Shown piece by piece: positions 40,800 through 52,680 of a stretch of 64,000 nt of DNA (the first letter of the stretch is position 1; every line of letters begins with the position of its first letter). The position numbers were made by a program, and so were the translations under genes. The stretch covers positions 125,884 through 189,883 of the forward strand of contig VCMS01000200.1 of the NCBI GenBank assembly GCA_022539475.1. Direction: 5' to 3'. The notes under the pieces were generated by a model. It saw only the letters and a list, made by a program, of their open reading frames with translations. It was not told the origin of the DNA and did no database searches. The stretch comes from Gracilaria domingensis (lineage: Eukaryota; Rhodophyta; Florideophyceae; Gracilariales; Gracilariaceae).

Positions 40800-42956
40800 T
40801 CATCATCAACGCAGCTGTCGTGGTCTTCTCGCGACGCAGAAGCGCGCAGAGATCGCGCTTTTAGCACAAAAGAGCAGAGTAGACGTCCTCTGTTTGCAAG
40901 AAACACACTTGCGAAACTGAGATCGCAGTCCAACGATTCAAGGATACGCAGTAGTTGGACGGTGTGACAGAGAGGAAGATTACGGAAATGGCGGACGTGG
41001 AGGTGGAGTAGCGATCTACCAGAGAACAGACATGAGTCTTGATCTTCTTAAAGCGGACCCCTTACGCGATGGCATAGAAAGAGTAACCGTTTTGGTATGC
41101 TCGCCAAAGGGCCTACTGTAGATCGCTAACGTGCATTTTCCTCCACAGCTCAAGCACACGCACTGGTACAAATCACTTGATCAACAGGATATGATAGTGA
41201 GAGATTGCATTGCGTGTGGGTCGTGGTACCTAGTAGAGTCGACTCCGCAGGAATTCGGTTTCAAACCTTCGTTGAAATCACAGGAAGAGTGGTATTGAAT
41301 ATCGATGAAGTTCCTTCTCACACGGACTCATCAAGAGGCGGACACAATGCAATTGATGTTACCGTGATTCCACAAAAGTGGCTTCCGCTGAGTACATGGA
41401 ACGTGGACCCTGAACCGTTTTCTGACCACCACCTCTGCTGTATAGCATTTGATATTGGAACAAAATCATACGTTCAAAGAAAAAAGAAACAATGGAGTGA
41501 AGCTAATGCCGACTGGGAAAAATTCTCAAAAGTACTAGGAGATAAAGTTTGCATGATAGATGATAGTGTTATGAAGTCAATTGATAGATATTGTTCCAGA
41601 TTTCATTCAGCTTTTATGGAAGCCGCAAAAGTGCCAGTGCCGTAAGGAAGAAGAAAGCATGAAAACCCCTGGTGGTGCTCAGAAGCATACGAGATGGTTC
41701 AAAAGCAAACGGAGATGTGGAAGCAATTCAACCGATACTCTACGGAACCCAACCCACTTGCGCTACAACAGACCGAAGGGCATGCAAAGGCCGTTTTCAA
41801 CAAGAAGAAGAGAGAAATGTGTAGAGAAATGGTTGGCACTTTGAGACCGGATAGTGAGAAAGCAAAACTGTGGAGGAGCACAAAAGCAATTGAACGCTGT
41901 GACAACGAGCTTGCTTCTCTATGCCCTCCGGATGGTGAAACATGGTTCGACAAGTAGAGAAAACTTTGATTCGTACGGACGGAAATAAAGCAGGTACGCA
42001 ATCATTCGAAGAAGACTGTCATGAGGAATCAATATGGGAAAGCATTGGAAACGTATCGAATGGAATCGCAGCTTTTCCATGGTCTAGCGGAAGAGGCTTT
42101 TCAAAAGCCTGACCTGGGGCAATCATTTGCCAGTATGAACCCCACGAAAGCACCAGGGCTAGACAAAGTTCAGATTGCGTTCTTACAGCATCTCCCTGAC
42201 CTCGGTAAGAAATGGCTAGTGAACTTAATTAACAAAAGTTACTGTGCTGGAGAAACGCCAGCTAAATGGCGTTTAGCCCGACTCATCTCAATACCGAAAC
42301 CGGGGGTAAGAGGCAAATTTCTTGCAGTATCTCAAACGTCTGTAGTTGCTAGATTGGCAGAGAGAATGGTCAATTGTGCTTTCATGGCCTGGTTGGAACC
42401 CCAGCTATCACCCTGTCAGACTGGGTTTCGAATGAATCGCAGCACCGAGGAACATGTAGTGGCATTAACCACACAGATTTTGGATGGATGGCAATTTCGC
42501 AAGGACAAGCGGCGTTCTTTGATTTCCAAAAGACGTACAACTGTTTACAACATCATCGATTGATGGTGAAACTGTCAAATATGGGCTGCCTAACCCAGCT
42601 GTGGAGATGCATTCGTTCTTTCGTTAGGGATCGAAGATATATATGCCGATGGAATACTGCCGATACAAGTCCCTTCGTTGTTCCACAGGGGTTGCCGAAA
42701 AGGGGCACGTTATCTCCAGGACTTTGAACTGCCTACATTGCAGATCTACCAGAAGAAGAAATCAGTGGAGACGAGAGGATCAATGTGAGCCTTTTCGAAG
42801 ACGACGTTTCAATTTGGGCCACGGTGAGCAAGTTAAGAATCGGCAAGGGATACTTACAAATTGCAATAGAACGTCTGGAGAAGTACTGTCGTGAAAACAA
42901 TATTGCTCTGAACCCGCGAAAGACGAAAGTCATACCGTTCACATATAGTAGGTAGA
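40800..42956 (+). pseudogene. Non-LTR retrotransposon 2: APE endonuclease and reverse transcriptase
   Basis: Starts 45 bases after the previous element's tail. APE-type endonuclease: RGLLATQKRAEIALLAQKSR, VDVLCLQETHLRN (catalytic Glu), GGGVAIYQR and IANVHFPPQ, with two stops, then in another frame SDHHLC near 41440. A linker (about 41694-41957) follows. RT from 42021: TKAPGLDKVQIAFLQHL, AKWRLARLISIPKPG, CQTGFRMNRSTEEHV, then after a shift AAFFDFQKTYNCLQHHRL (first catalytic Asp), QGLPKRGTLSPGL and SLFEDDVSIWATV (motif C), ending near ALNPRKTKVIPFTYSR. At least four frame changes; dead. Confidence 0.8.
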
Positions 42957-44214
42957 AAAAGAGAAACACGAGAACACAATGAAAATATCCAGAGTTTGGA
43001 TTGAACTCGGGGATAGTGCAAGTTTTCTAGAAGTCCAGTTCGACTGTCGATTCAATTTCCATCTTCATTTGGACAAAATTGCTGCGAAGTCAGTCCGTGA
43101 GGTAAGGCCGCTTTTCCGGTAGATTTGGAAAATATCTGATTTTCTTTGCTTGGATGCACATTTTGAATCCAGCCTCAGGCACATCAGAGAGGTTGCCGAA
43201 ACCCTCTATCACTGCGATCACAAACATCACCTCGAGAATAATGAACAATTTTCACTACTCACGGGGAGAAAATTTATCTTTTTCCTCTTTGAAAGACTCA
43301 GCAAAGATCGGCAAAGTTCCAACAGCCTGTTTCTCAGCTCTGTAGCGCCTCTAGTGATGATTCAGGTCGTCTTCTGCACATTCTTGATCTCCACTTTGTA
43401 GAATGCTTTCAATTGAGAACTTACGTTGCCGAGGAAAACTCTGAGCACTACGTACCTTCGTGGCCCATCTTCATGATGATTGGAACATACTCTTATGGCT
43501 TATCGCCGGAATGGGAGGGATGAAATTATAGTTCAGTTTCAAAAGCCGTTGACCATTCTTCGAGAGCACTGCTAGATAAAAAGTCATCATTAGACATAGT
43601 CGAAGTCCCGGGATATTCTATTTGAACGATACAGTTTGTTAATTAATTTACAAAGAAATTTAACCTCCTGTATGTAATCACACTGCCATACAATCATATC
43701 AGCACTCAACGACACAGAAACAAAATTGTTTTACAGCACAAACTGGCTCTAAGATTGTACTGGAGGCATTTGCAGCACGCAAAGAAGGTAAAAGCTGCTG
43801 AGAAGATTACGGAAGACGATGTAGACTCTATGACATCAACGGAGTTTATTTCAGACACAGAAGAATTGCTGGGATGTCAGGACCCTGTTTTCATGCGTAA
43901 ACTTTGCGATATGTTGCGCACAAAATATAAAACCCGACATCAACCCGTGTAGCGACCCGTTACTTCCATCTTTTACAACCTCTGGGCGTTGGCTTCCTAT
44001 ATCACGATAGAGCTTTTCGCAGATCGCTTGAATGAGAGCGGGGTCCTTCCAGCATACTGTAGTTTGGAAGAAAATGATGCCGGGTTTGGATCTATTGGAC
44101 CGTGGGAAGATGTGGAACATAGTGTTGAGTGTGCACGGGCTAATCCTCCATTTGAAACATCTCTGTTGCAGCACATGGTTACTCTATTTGACCGTAGCAG
44201 GAGTCGGACACAAT
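42957..44214. other. Decayed sequence without recognisable gene
   Basis: Continuation of non-LTR element 2 (3' region and possible tail) followed by AT-rich DNA. A 65-codon frame at 43755-43952 with an acidic helix-like sequence is the only notable one. I assign no function. Confidence 0.45.
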
Positions 44215-44370
44215 TAAAGCATTGCAATGTTATTGAAATATGCAATAGCAGCATGGAATTGCATAATGACTATTAATTGTAATCGCTATTGCAACGAGTT
44301 CGGCAATTGCAATAACTATAGCAAACCAGTTCGGTCATTGCAATTCCAACTGCAATATAGACTACAACGC
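44215..44370. repeat. TTGCAAT-rich segment before the hAT gene (possible subterminal repeats)
   Basis: ATTGCAAT/TTGCAAT-like words recur about eight times in 150 bases, in both orientations. The same word dominates the 30-base repeats after the gene (46437-46596). Clustered short repeats near both ends are typical transposase-binding sites of hAT elements (inference). Confidence 0.5.
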
Positions 44371-44455
44371 TCCTTTGCGCTGCTTTCTGTTTGATCTCCA
44401 CGGAGATCTGCGTTTCCGATGGCGCAAAACTGTTTGACAACTGGAACTACCCTCC

Positions 44456-46432
44456 TTGCAGCACACTAAACAAAGCTGGGGTTATTCATCATTTCCAGAC
44501 ATGGATGCTAAAGCTCCGAGCCCGAAATCAGTCGTGACTTTGCTTTGCAAAAAGCTACGAGAGGAAAAGAAATGCTCTTTCAGCGCGCCAGACACTCTGC
44601 AGAAATTATATCTCGTCTTTCAATGCCCCAACACCCATTGTAAAGAAATGGAGCGAGAAATTTTCTTTCTAAACAATTCAGGCTTTATGAACCACCTGCA
44701 TCATCTGCGAACCTTTGTAGCAGATGTAAACCTCTCAAAACTCTACAAATTATACGAACGGAACCTCAAACTGAAGCAACATCAGCATAAACAGTTGTTC
44801 TTTCCGCCGTTGCTATCAGGCCCAACGCTCAGATAACAAGCTCTTTATGAGTACATGGCGATTGTAGTCTTCAAAAATCTACCTCTTTCCATCGTCGAGG
44901 ACCTTCAATTTCGCCGCTTTTTACGACACAAGGACACTTTCTTCATTAAACTGTTCAGGAAAGTTCTCCTGAAAACAGTTGAACTCGTCGAAAAAAGGAT
45001 AAGCGAAGAGCTGAAAAGCGCTGGAATTGGTTCCATTCTACACGATTGGTGGACGTTTGGAGGTGTTCATTATATTGGTTTAATTGCGTCTTATCTATCT
45101 AATAGTGAAGATGTCCGGAATACAACTGGAGCGCAATCCGAAGGTCTTATGACACTATTATCATGTGCGCCGATGGCGCAGTCAGATTCTCTTCTTGAGC
45201 GAGATACTACATATAAACCGGAAGATCTCCAGGAAGCTGTCACGTTCTCCGCTGAAACGCATGTTCAGTATATCAAGGAAATGTTTTTGTGCTACAACAT
45301 TGATGCTTCTGATTGGGTCGTGTGCCAAGTCGCTGAAAACTGCGCTGGGAATAGAAAGGTTTCTCGGATGCTTGGTATTCCTCAGGTCGGATGCAAAAGT
45401 CATCTTCTCAGGTTGGAGGTGAATCACATGGTCAACATTAGACAGGATCTTTCTAACACTTTCCCTGCCGTTCATGATACTATGACACAATGCAAGCAGC
45501 GATTGTGTAGTGCTGCACTCCTTCGAAATATGGTACACTTGAAGCCAATCGCATAGAACAAGACCAGGTGGCCCGGAAAGTTTTATATGTTGGAGCGTTT
45601 CCTACAAATTAGAGACCAGCTTATTGATGTGAATGAGGACGAAAAATTTAATTTACACGTCAATGGCACAGTTGTTTTTCGCAATAAAGTTTCGCGATAC
45701 GCCCGACAGCTTGAAGAAACTAACTATACGACGAAGTACTTACAGGAGCGAAAACTAAGTTTGGCAAATTGCAGAGAACGTCTTGACATGCTTATCGAGG
45801 ATGCAGCTACCGGGTTCAGTAATAGAGAATCTCCGTTTTACCGCTGCTTTCTGCAATCAAAGTATATTACTATGCACGCCGACATTCTTCCGGATTCTCT
45901 TTTCGAAAGCGGAGTTTGTAAGATCTAAACCAATCCTGTGCAGCAGTTGACAGTGCGTGAATCAGAAGCTTGCAGTCGCCTATTGTTGCCGTTGGAAGCT
46001 CAGCAGTCGCCTTTGCTGGTATCAGAGGGGACTGTTTCCTATGCAGATCGACTCAAGCGCAGAAATGCGCAAAGAGTTTCTAATTCACAGTACAGAGATC
46101 CTCGGTTTGTATTGGGCTCCGTCGCTGAGGTTGAACGACTGTGGTCAGTTGCAGATAACATATTACGGAACCAAAGGATGAGCTTTAGACCTTTATTTTT
46201 TGAGGCCATAATCTTCTTGCGTGTTAATTCTCGGCTTTGGGATGTGAATCTAGTGCGAAGTGCATATCCTTTGTGCAGAAGTCGTGAAGAAAGCCAGTAC
46301 CCTTTACTTTGTCTATATAAGTTGCTTCCTGAATATCCCATTAATGGGGCGCTTCATGGAGGTGTTTGTAAGCTTCTTTCAAAGCATGCCTCTCCTGTTG
46401 CAATGTTGATATCTATTTGGTGTGCTGCGTAG
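44456..46432 (+). pseudogene. hAT-family transposase, single frame with three premature stops
   Basis: All parts lie in one frame; stops at 44834, 45554 and 45926 are the only breaks. A BED-like zinc-finger region has FQCPNTHC and GFMNHLHHL. The RNase H-like core has VVFKNLPLSIVEDLQFRRF, ILHDWWTFGGVHYIGLIASY, VAENCAGNRKVSRML, GIPQVGCKSHLLRLEVNH and TRWPGKFYMLERFLQIRD. The C-terminal dimerisation region has ERLWSVADNILRNQRMSF, FFEAIIFLRVNSRLWDVN and LVRSAY. No frameshift is seen, so decay is recent compared with the neighbours. Confidence 0.83.
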
Positions 46433-46436
46433 TATT

Positions 46437-46596
46437 TCAATTTTTATTGCACGAAGAAGACGTATTGCGATTTTCATTGAACGAATTAGACGTATTGCAA
46501 TGTTTATTGCACGAAGAAGACGTATTGTGATGTTTATTGCAAAACGTAGACGTTTTGCAATGTTTATTGCAGGAAGAAGACGTATTGCAATTAATA
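46437..46596 (+). repeat. 30-base minisatellite after the hAT gene
   Basis: About five to six copies of a 30-base unit containing TTTATTGCACGAAGAAGACG and TATTGCAATG. Translated in the long frame it gives MFIARRRRIA-like decapeptides, a by-product of the 30-base period rather than a gene. Confidence 0.85.
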
Positions 46597-46620
46597 TTTC
46601 TTATTGCTGGTTGGGTTGAA

Positions 46621-47111
46621 ATGAAGCCGTAATTATGTTATCCCTAGCCCTGTACAGTAGCTTCAGAGGAACAAAACCATATTGCAGATGTGCATTGCCA
46701 CCTCTGGGAAAGAGTCATGATTTCATTCAGCGCCCTTCACGTTTATTTTCGCACGGAATAATGTTCGTTCGTTTTCCTGCTGGATGTTGCTCTTAAGCCA
46801 CAGGAAGGTTACTTTACCGCAAATAGTAGCAAATCGTACTACGCTTCTCAAGAATTAGGTTTGTTCGTATGGCGTAATCGTCCGTACTTAGAAACGTATC
46901 CTCCTCCCATTGATGTTCACTTGCTGCACCTTCATTGGATCTACCTGGCTTGCCTCAATCCGTGCAAACTCCAAATGGACATCCCCGCTATGCAAAAGGC
47001 CTTTCCTGCAGAACTTAGGGAACATAAAGACAAGCTTGATCTTTTTCTTGGCTTTTCGACGGTTTAGTAAGATCTAACATGGCTATTGAGTTCATTGAGG
47101 TACTCGCATGT
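46621..47111. other. Unassigned stretch with one short frame
   Basis: A 68-codon plus frame at 46861-47067 (YPPPIDVHLLHLHWIYLACL) has a protein-like mix, but I cannot match it to a family. It may be a remnant of a transposase. Nothing else is seen. Confidence 0.4.
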
Positions 47112-47945
47112 TCAGAGCTCACTATATGCGTATGCTGTTACTATAATTTCATCGTCTTCAGTTTCGTTCGGTTTCCGTAGAGCTCGAATGTTGTCTAGGA
47201 TACCTTTCACGAGGTCCTCCGTGTCATGCTCAACAAAACGGAAGGAATTTAAGCCATCTTCGTCACTGCAATTGCTATCTTCATCTGCATCGGGCTGTAC
47301 TTCAAAAACATTAATTGGAACCTGCGTGATCTTGTTCTGACAGATACGTCCATCGCAATTGCATCCAATACATTTCACCACCCGTTTTAGACGATAACAA
47401 CGTTTTGCGGTACAGTCTCCTTTTCATCAGCACTTTGCCAGTATTTCTCGCATTCTTTGTTCGATACTGTCGATATCTTTTTGTACTTTTAGAATAATGG
47501 CTGCATCAGTTGTATATCTAGAACAAACATCACAACCACTCACTCTATCTGGAGGCAAATCTTCTTGTCCGGATTTAACTTAATAATTAAAGATAATATG
47601 TTTAGCTCTCCTGCTTTGATGAACAATATGCGCCGGAGGTGTTATGAAATCCATCGGAGACTTACTTTGACCACAAACGTATCGTCGAACATTATCACTC
47701 CATTCGCTGCATCCGATATAATGTTCTCTTACAAATACTTTCTTATCACGAAGACTGAGAGTTGCACCATTGCAGCCTTCTGCTGACCACTTCTGTAATA
47801 GCTGTTTCCTTCTTGAATTGTGTGCGACATATCGGAATCCGTGTTTCTCCAAATAAGCAAGCAAAGTAAGCAGATGAAGCGATCGTATTTCAATCGCACT
47901 CTCCAAGCCTTTCAGATGCGATGCATGTCTTGCGCAAGCTCTCAA
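47112..47945 (-). pseudogene. Two minus-strand frames of unknown origin
   Basis: 47580-47945 (121 codons; LLTLLAYLEKHGFRYVAHNS, KKVFVREHYIGCSEWSDNVR) and 47112-47381 (89 codons; VVKCIGC-like Cys cluster MVKCIGCNCDGRICQNK, then an acidic tail). The Cys cluster could bind zinc. They sit just upstream of, and opposite to, the tyrosine-recombinase element and could be its second gene or an older fragment. No family assigned. Confidence 0.35.
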
Positions 47946-48018
47946 GTAGTGCGCGTGCGAAACTCCCTGAGTTCCAGCTGAGAAATCAAAGCAAGGAATT
48001 CACACCGTACTCAACCGT

Positions 48019-49400
48019 ATGGACGGCCTGCCTCGGAATCAAGAGATTGCGAAATTACCCAGCTTCAATGAGAAAATTGTGCTCACATTAGATAATGAAA
48101 ATGAACACTTTCCGCCGCACGAAAACATATCAGACGAAAATCACACTATTCCTTCTCTTTCATCCAGCGCCAAGGCACTTGTGGGCAAAGGCGTTCCGCA
48201 AAACACCCGAAACGCAACAAACACAGCTTTGAATGCCCTGTGTGACTTTGCGGCTGAAGTTTATCGCTTGCTTGACAGCCAAGCTGTGAAGCTTCTCAAG
48301 GATTCCAGGACGCCTCTATACCAACGTAAAGCCCTTCGCAAACAAGACATTGAGTAGATCTTCACGTTTTTGTTTTCTGACAAAGCTGGAAAGTACCTAA
48401 CACATGAAACTACGCAGTGGATCTGGGAAACTCTGCAGCGAATCAACCTGATTCTAATTGCGTTTATCGCTACTCAAAGAGAACATCTGATCAGAAAGAA
48501 CTCTTCCCATCAACACAGAAGTGATACATTGCAAGAGTGCAAAGAGCTTTCGCTGAGCGCTGGGGATATCATCTGAATCATTTTTCAGGCCCTATCTTTG
48601 GTGATCCACACAGAGACCTGTTGACAGTTTTGGATAACATGATTCGAGAAGAACATTCTAAAGGGTAGTAAAGCAAAAGCCACAATGTTTTGACAGAATA
48701 CCAAATAAGGACTTTATATGAAGCCCCAGATCTCTCAAGGCGAACTGGACGGCTTTTACTCACCAGAATTATCTTCGATCTTTTTTGCATGACTGCTTTT
48801 CGTCGAAGCGAGTTACACGAACTACGACTAGAGGACGTTGTAACAGTTATGGAAGGCGATGACCCTGTTATTAGAGTTGCAGATCGAATTGGAAGGTCAG
48901 ATGGAGTTTCGAAAATGCAGACAGGGTGCCTTAAGTAGGTTAACTCGAAGCCCAAGTAGGTGTTTAATTGGGACTGAAATCAATTGGGAGTCCTGGCTAA
49001 TGTCTCCGAAGACCGTCACGAATGTATGGCACTACTCCAGGAGTTTAGTAAGCCTTTTGATAAGTTATTGTGTGCTGTGAATGACAAAAACGTTAACCCG
49101 CAAAAGTTTTTCAAACCGGATAACATTAGGGTGGCAATTATTTCCCGATATGTCACTGAGGCATGCGAAGCGAACAATATAACGGGCGTTGGGTTGCGTG
49201 AATAAATGACAACGCATGGACTATATAGTACGGTAATTAGTCAGCTTTTGAAGTCAGGATTCGACGACGCAGTGTTTGCTTTACGCTCTGGGCATCGCGA
49301 TCACCGTTCGTTTTTGAAGTAAACGAATTTACGAGGAGCAACTGGGAAAAGACAGCAGAAGGTCATTCTGGGTAATTTCGAAGAACCCCACTCGAAGCGA
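48019..49400 (+). pseudogene. Crypton-like tyrosine recombinase pseudogene
   Basis: The N-terminal DNA-binding part (48019-48357) contains GVPQNTRNATNTALNALCDF, the pattern found before the catalytic domain in Crypton recombinases and their domesticated relatives. After a frame change, 48690 onward gives RRTGRLLLTRIIFDLFCMTA then FRRSELHELRLEDV, the first catalytic-Arg box. VRVAIISRYVTEAC-like sequence, ITGVGLRE and THGLYST follow (expected HxxR; the Arg is lost). Then ALRSGHRDHRSFLK appears, with the second His; the position of the nucleophile Tyr is a stop (49319). Stops at 48936 and 49203 add to the decay. Confidence 0.72.
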
Positions 49401-50150
49401 GAGAAGCGTGGTGCTAATGTTGGTACAGATTTTGGACTGGAAGAAACGTTTGGTTTCTAGCTTGGTCATATATTGGAAGGTAGAACGAACGGTACTGTGA
49501 GAGGAAGTGATAAGCTTTTGGACAATAGAAAAGAGAACCTGGAATCGGAAGTGCGAGCTGTTGAGAACAATGTCGGCTCAAAACACGGCAATGTGACCAT
49601 CAACGTGTATAAGAAGGCGTGAAAGAGGTATCGAAGGTATCACTAGGTCCCAAAAAACTCTGTAATAAGTGTTAATGTCAGTTGATCACTGAACGGTACT
49701 TCTTTTGAGCTTTCTGTTGATGGTAAGGAGTTTTGGTTGTTATCCGATGCAGTTTTTGGATTTGATGATCGTGAAGTCGAGGTTTTGTTTAGATCTATTA
49801 TGTGGACAAAAGGGGGATCAAGGATTGACTGCAAACGGACGAAAAAGACGACAGAGATTGTTTGGAGCATTTCGTTCAGATCATCTTCGTCGTTCTTACA
49901 TTTAACTAATTCAATTTACTATGTAGCGTTAAGTAACCACGGTTATTTTGAAACATTCTGTGGTTCTTTTGTCTGCACTGTATCATTGCTGGAAGCAAGG
50001 ATACTTGATTCCCTTGCTAATGGATGTAGTAATAAGACTACGGGTCTCCATGCCACTCGATGGACACGGATTTTGACAGATGCAATGGCTACTTGGAAGT
50101 CCAATAGAGCACAGCAGGTAAGATTTACTCTCCGGCATCCACGGGTTGTA
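49401..50150. other. Decayed sequence with unassigned frames
   Basis: A 158-codon frame starting at 49737 runs into the gypsy RNase H remnant, but its first half (FGFDDREVEVLFRSIMW) matches nothing I know. Possibly fused remnants of two elements. Confidence 0.4.
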
Positions 50151-50570
50151 AAATTTGGGGATTCCACGCGACTCTGGTGTAAACCCTTTCAGGTGCACAT
50201 TGACGCTTCGTAGTACGCTGTTGGTGCTACCGTAACACAGTTAGATTCTAAGAAGATGAAAGGGTCGATCCGTATATGTCCAAGAAGCAGAGTCTCGCAA
50301 ATCAAAGCGACACAGCCAACGAACGAGAACTGCTTGCGTTGGTTTTCCCGTTGCAGCATTTTTCGATGCTATCTGGAAGGTAATTTTTTTGATGTCATAA
50401 CGGATACTCAGGCCGTGAAGAATTTCTTGTCAAAGAAGAATATAAATGGGCTTGAGGGGCGTTGGTTAGATGTATTGGCTTCATTCGATATTTTTGAAAT
50501 GTGCTTGTTGCCCGGACCTGCGTACTCTGCTGCAGGGAGGCGAAGCGCCGTGGGGCGCGCCGGATGTTTT
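50151..50570 (+). pseudogene. Ty3/gypsy RNase H fragment
   Basis: KPFQVHIDAS (catalytic Asp) and a stop, then after frame changes RCYLEG, VITDTQAVKNFLSKKNING, RWLDVLASFDIFEMCLLPG. These parallel KPFRIHIDAS, VLTDNQVVKNFFNKKNINR and RWLEVLASFNIREVCLQPG of the intact element at 15487-19080, in the same order. It is a diverged relative of that family. Nothing of its RT or integrase remains next to it. Confidence 0.75.
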
Positions 50571-52280
50571 CGAAAGGCTGGAGCAGTTATGGTTTACTTC
50601 GAATGAGCCGCTGGTCGTGCTCTTGAGCTTAATGGTGGGGAAATGGACGAAACACAAGTCAGTTGCACGGAGTGTTCTCTTCATTGTTTGATCGCTTTTA
50701 AGAGCTGCATTGCGCTGACTCCGTCGTTCATGTGCCTTCTGATCTCTGCAGCGCTTTCCGGTATTTTATCTGGCCGTATCTTCTGATCCACTGGTCTTGA
50801 GAATGTGATTTGTTACGATATAAAGTAGCATGAAGGTCTTCATTGATGGTCATTACTTTCTGTCATTTGGTCACCACTATTGGATTGAAGTTTACGAATG
50901 GTAGCACACGAAGTGCTAATGTTTTCAGATTCAATGGTACTGTTTTCTGGAAGGGGTACATCCTTCACTGTTCGATTGAAGCGAGGGTTTTGATGTTTCG
51001 GATTCGATGATTCTGTAAAGGTTACAACCGAGTTCGAACTTCTGGGAAGAAGTCTGTAGTAGTAGTCATAATTTTCCTTCAAACGGAAGGTACGGTCGTT
51101 CCAAGTTCTCGATTAATATCATTTGTTGGTATTCAGGTGTGAGAGCGACTGCTCTCAATCCAAATTTTCCTCTCTTTCTTATGAGACTGTGAAAAAATGG
51201 GCTCTGAGTTTCAGAACTGGAGCAATTGTCTGTCTCCCGACCGAGTGATATTGATGGACTACAGCTTTCATCATCCATTGGAAATGTAGGGGGAATTGGA
51301 TCGCATGTCCAAAACTTCTTCAAGACAGACAGATCTTGGGGAGCCTTCAAAGTTTGAAACAGGACGTGGATCCACGCTGGGCCGACCTAGTTGGCGTAGC
51401 TTTTATACACGTATAGACCAAGGCGGTTAAGTGTGACATAAATTTGGGCAAGTTGCCCCGCACAGCCCACGATCAGGAGTTTAACGGTTTGTTTTCGTTC
51501 AAGGGAACGATCTATCGTGCAGCGAGATCGCCATTCTGCTGCCGGAAAATAGGCACATGCGAGCCGAGCGAAGGTCAACTGCAAGCTTTTCGAACGCCCC
51601 CTTTGTGTAGTGGAGTGCTAAAGCTGCTGCAGGTTGTGCGAACACCGCACCAGATGCGTCTTTTCTCAGTATGTGATACCGTTTTTGCTGTTGGTAGTGC
51701 TAGTGCGGGAAAATCGTTTGCTCTTTGTCGAATCATTTTTGAAGTGAGCGCGACGGTTGAATGAGCTAAGCAGAGAAGTGGAGTCGCCGGCAACTGAGAA
51801 TGGGTGAGACGCAATGCTACTAAATGCTACAAACAACACATGTCCTCCTTCATGTGGAAACTATTTCCTATGGGCAGGGTCACCATCTCCACTCTTAGAA
51901 TACCAGACGTATGCCTAGTTCACCTCCCGATGGGTCAGATCCCGAGCCTTCGGTCTTGCCGTCAGCAACTTCTGCAACGAGCCCCCCCGGGCACCAATCC
52001 TGGCCCCTTTCATAGCTTCTTCCACCGGTAATTCCCTTCCTTATATGCAGTGGGAGGCCGTAGGTGAGTGTTTCATTCATTTATATGTAAAAAGTAGGTG
52101 GATTGTGTCGGTCCGGCGAATGCTTTCGTTCTATATCAGGTCTAGTGTATTAAATACTTTCATCGCACACAGTGTTAGTTTCAACTTGAAGTGCAAGAAC
52201 GCAAATGTGAATATATGACGCCGCTCCGCGGAGAACTTCGCCCAGAGAGGTGAATTGATGTCCGTGTGATGCCCCCCCGA
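50571..52280. other. Stretch without assigned gene
   Basis: Two minus-strand frames (51066-51350 and 50840-51082) and a minus-strand segment near 50700-50790 (IPESAAEIRRHMNDGVSAMQ) look mildly protein-like but have no recognisable domain. They could be pieces of one decayed minus-strand gene. The remainder is AT-rich and featureless. Confidence 0.4.
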
Positions 52281-52299
52281 TAACCCACATTAGAATTAC

Positions 52300-52680
52300 G
52301 AGACCTGAAGATATCCATTTGATCTCCTTAAGATGTCCATATGATATACGTAAATGATGCTCAGATGATGCATTAAGTATATCCAAATGATAACCGCCTG
52401 ATACGCATATGATGTACGAAGAGATGTCCATTGGATTTTGTGATGTCCAAATGATGCACAGCGGATTTCCGGACATCCATGGGACATATCTTCGTGCATC
52501 ATATGAATATCTTTGGAATAGATTTTGTATATCCAAAGGACATGTAAAGTGCATCAATTAGGCGCATCCAACGGAGTACCATGGCATATCATTCGGATAT
52601 CCTGGATGCGCAGAAGATATCCAACTGATTTCCCATAGATGTCCCAATTTTTCATCCGATAGACATCCATTGCGCATCAC
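52300..52680. repeat. Field of degenerate short repeats (GATATCCA / GATGTCCA words)
   Basis: Words such as GATATCCA, GATGTCCA, ATATCCAAATGAT and GACATCCAT recur at roughly 15-25-base spacing in both orientations over 380 bases, interleaved with ATGATGCA. The period is irregular, so this is a diverged satellite rather than a clean tandem array. Confidence 0.65.

Noticed and set aside
46422-46619. Frame of six MFIARRRRIA-like repeats, looks like an Arg-rich peptide gene; also considered as a CRISPR-like array
   Set aside because: The 30-base period is a multiple of three and so stays open by itself. Units are contiguous with no spacers, in a eukaryotic transposon flank.
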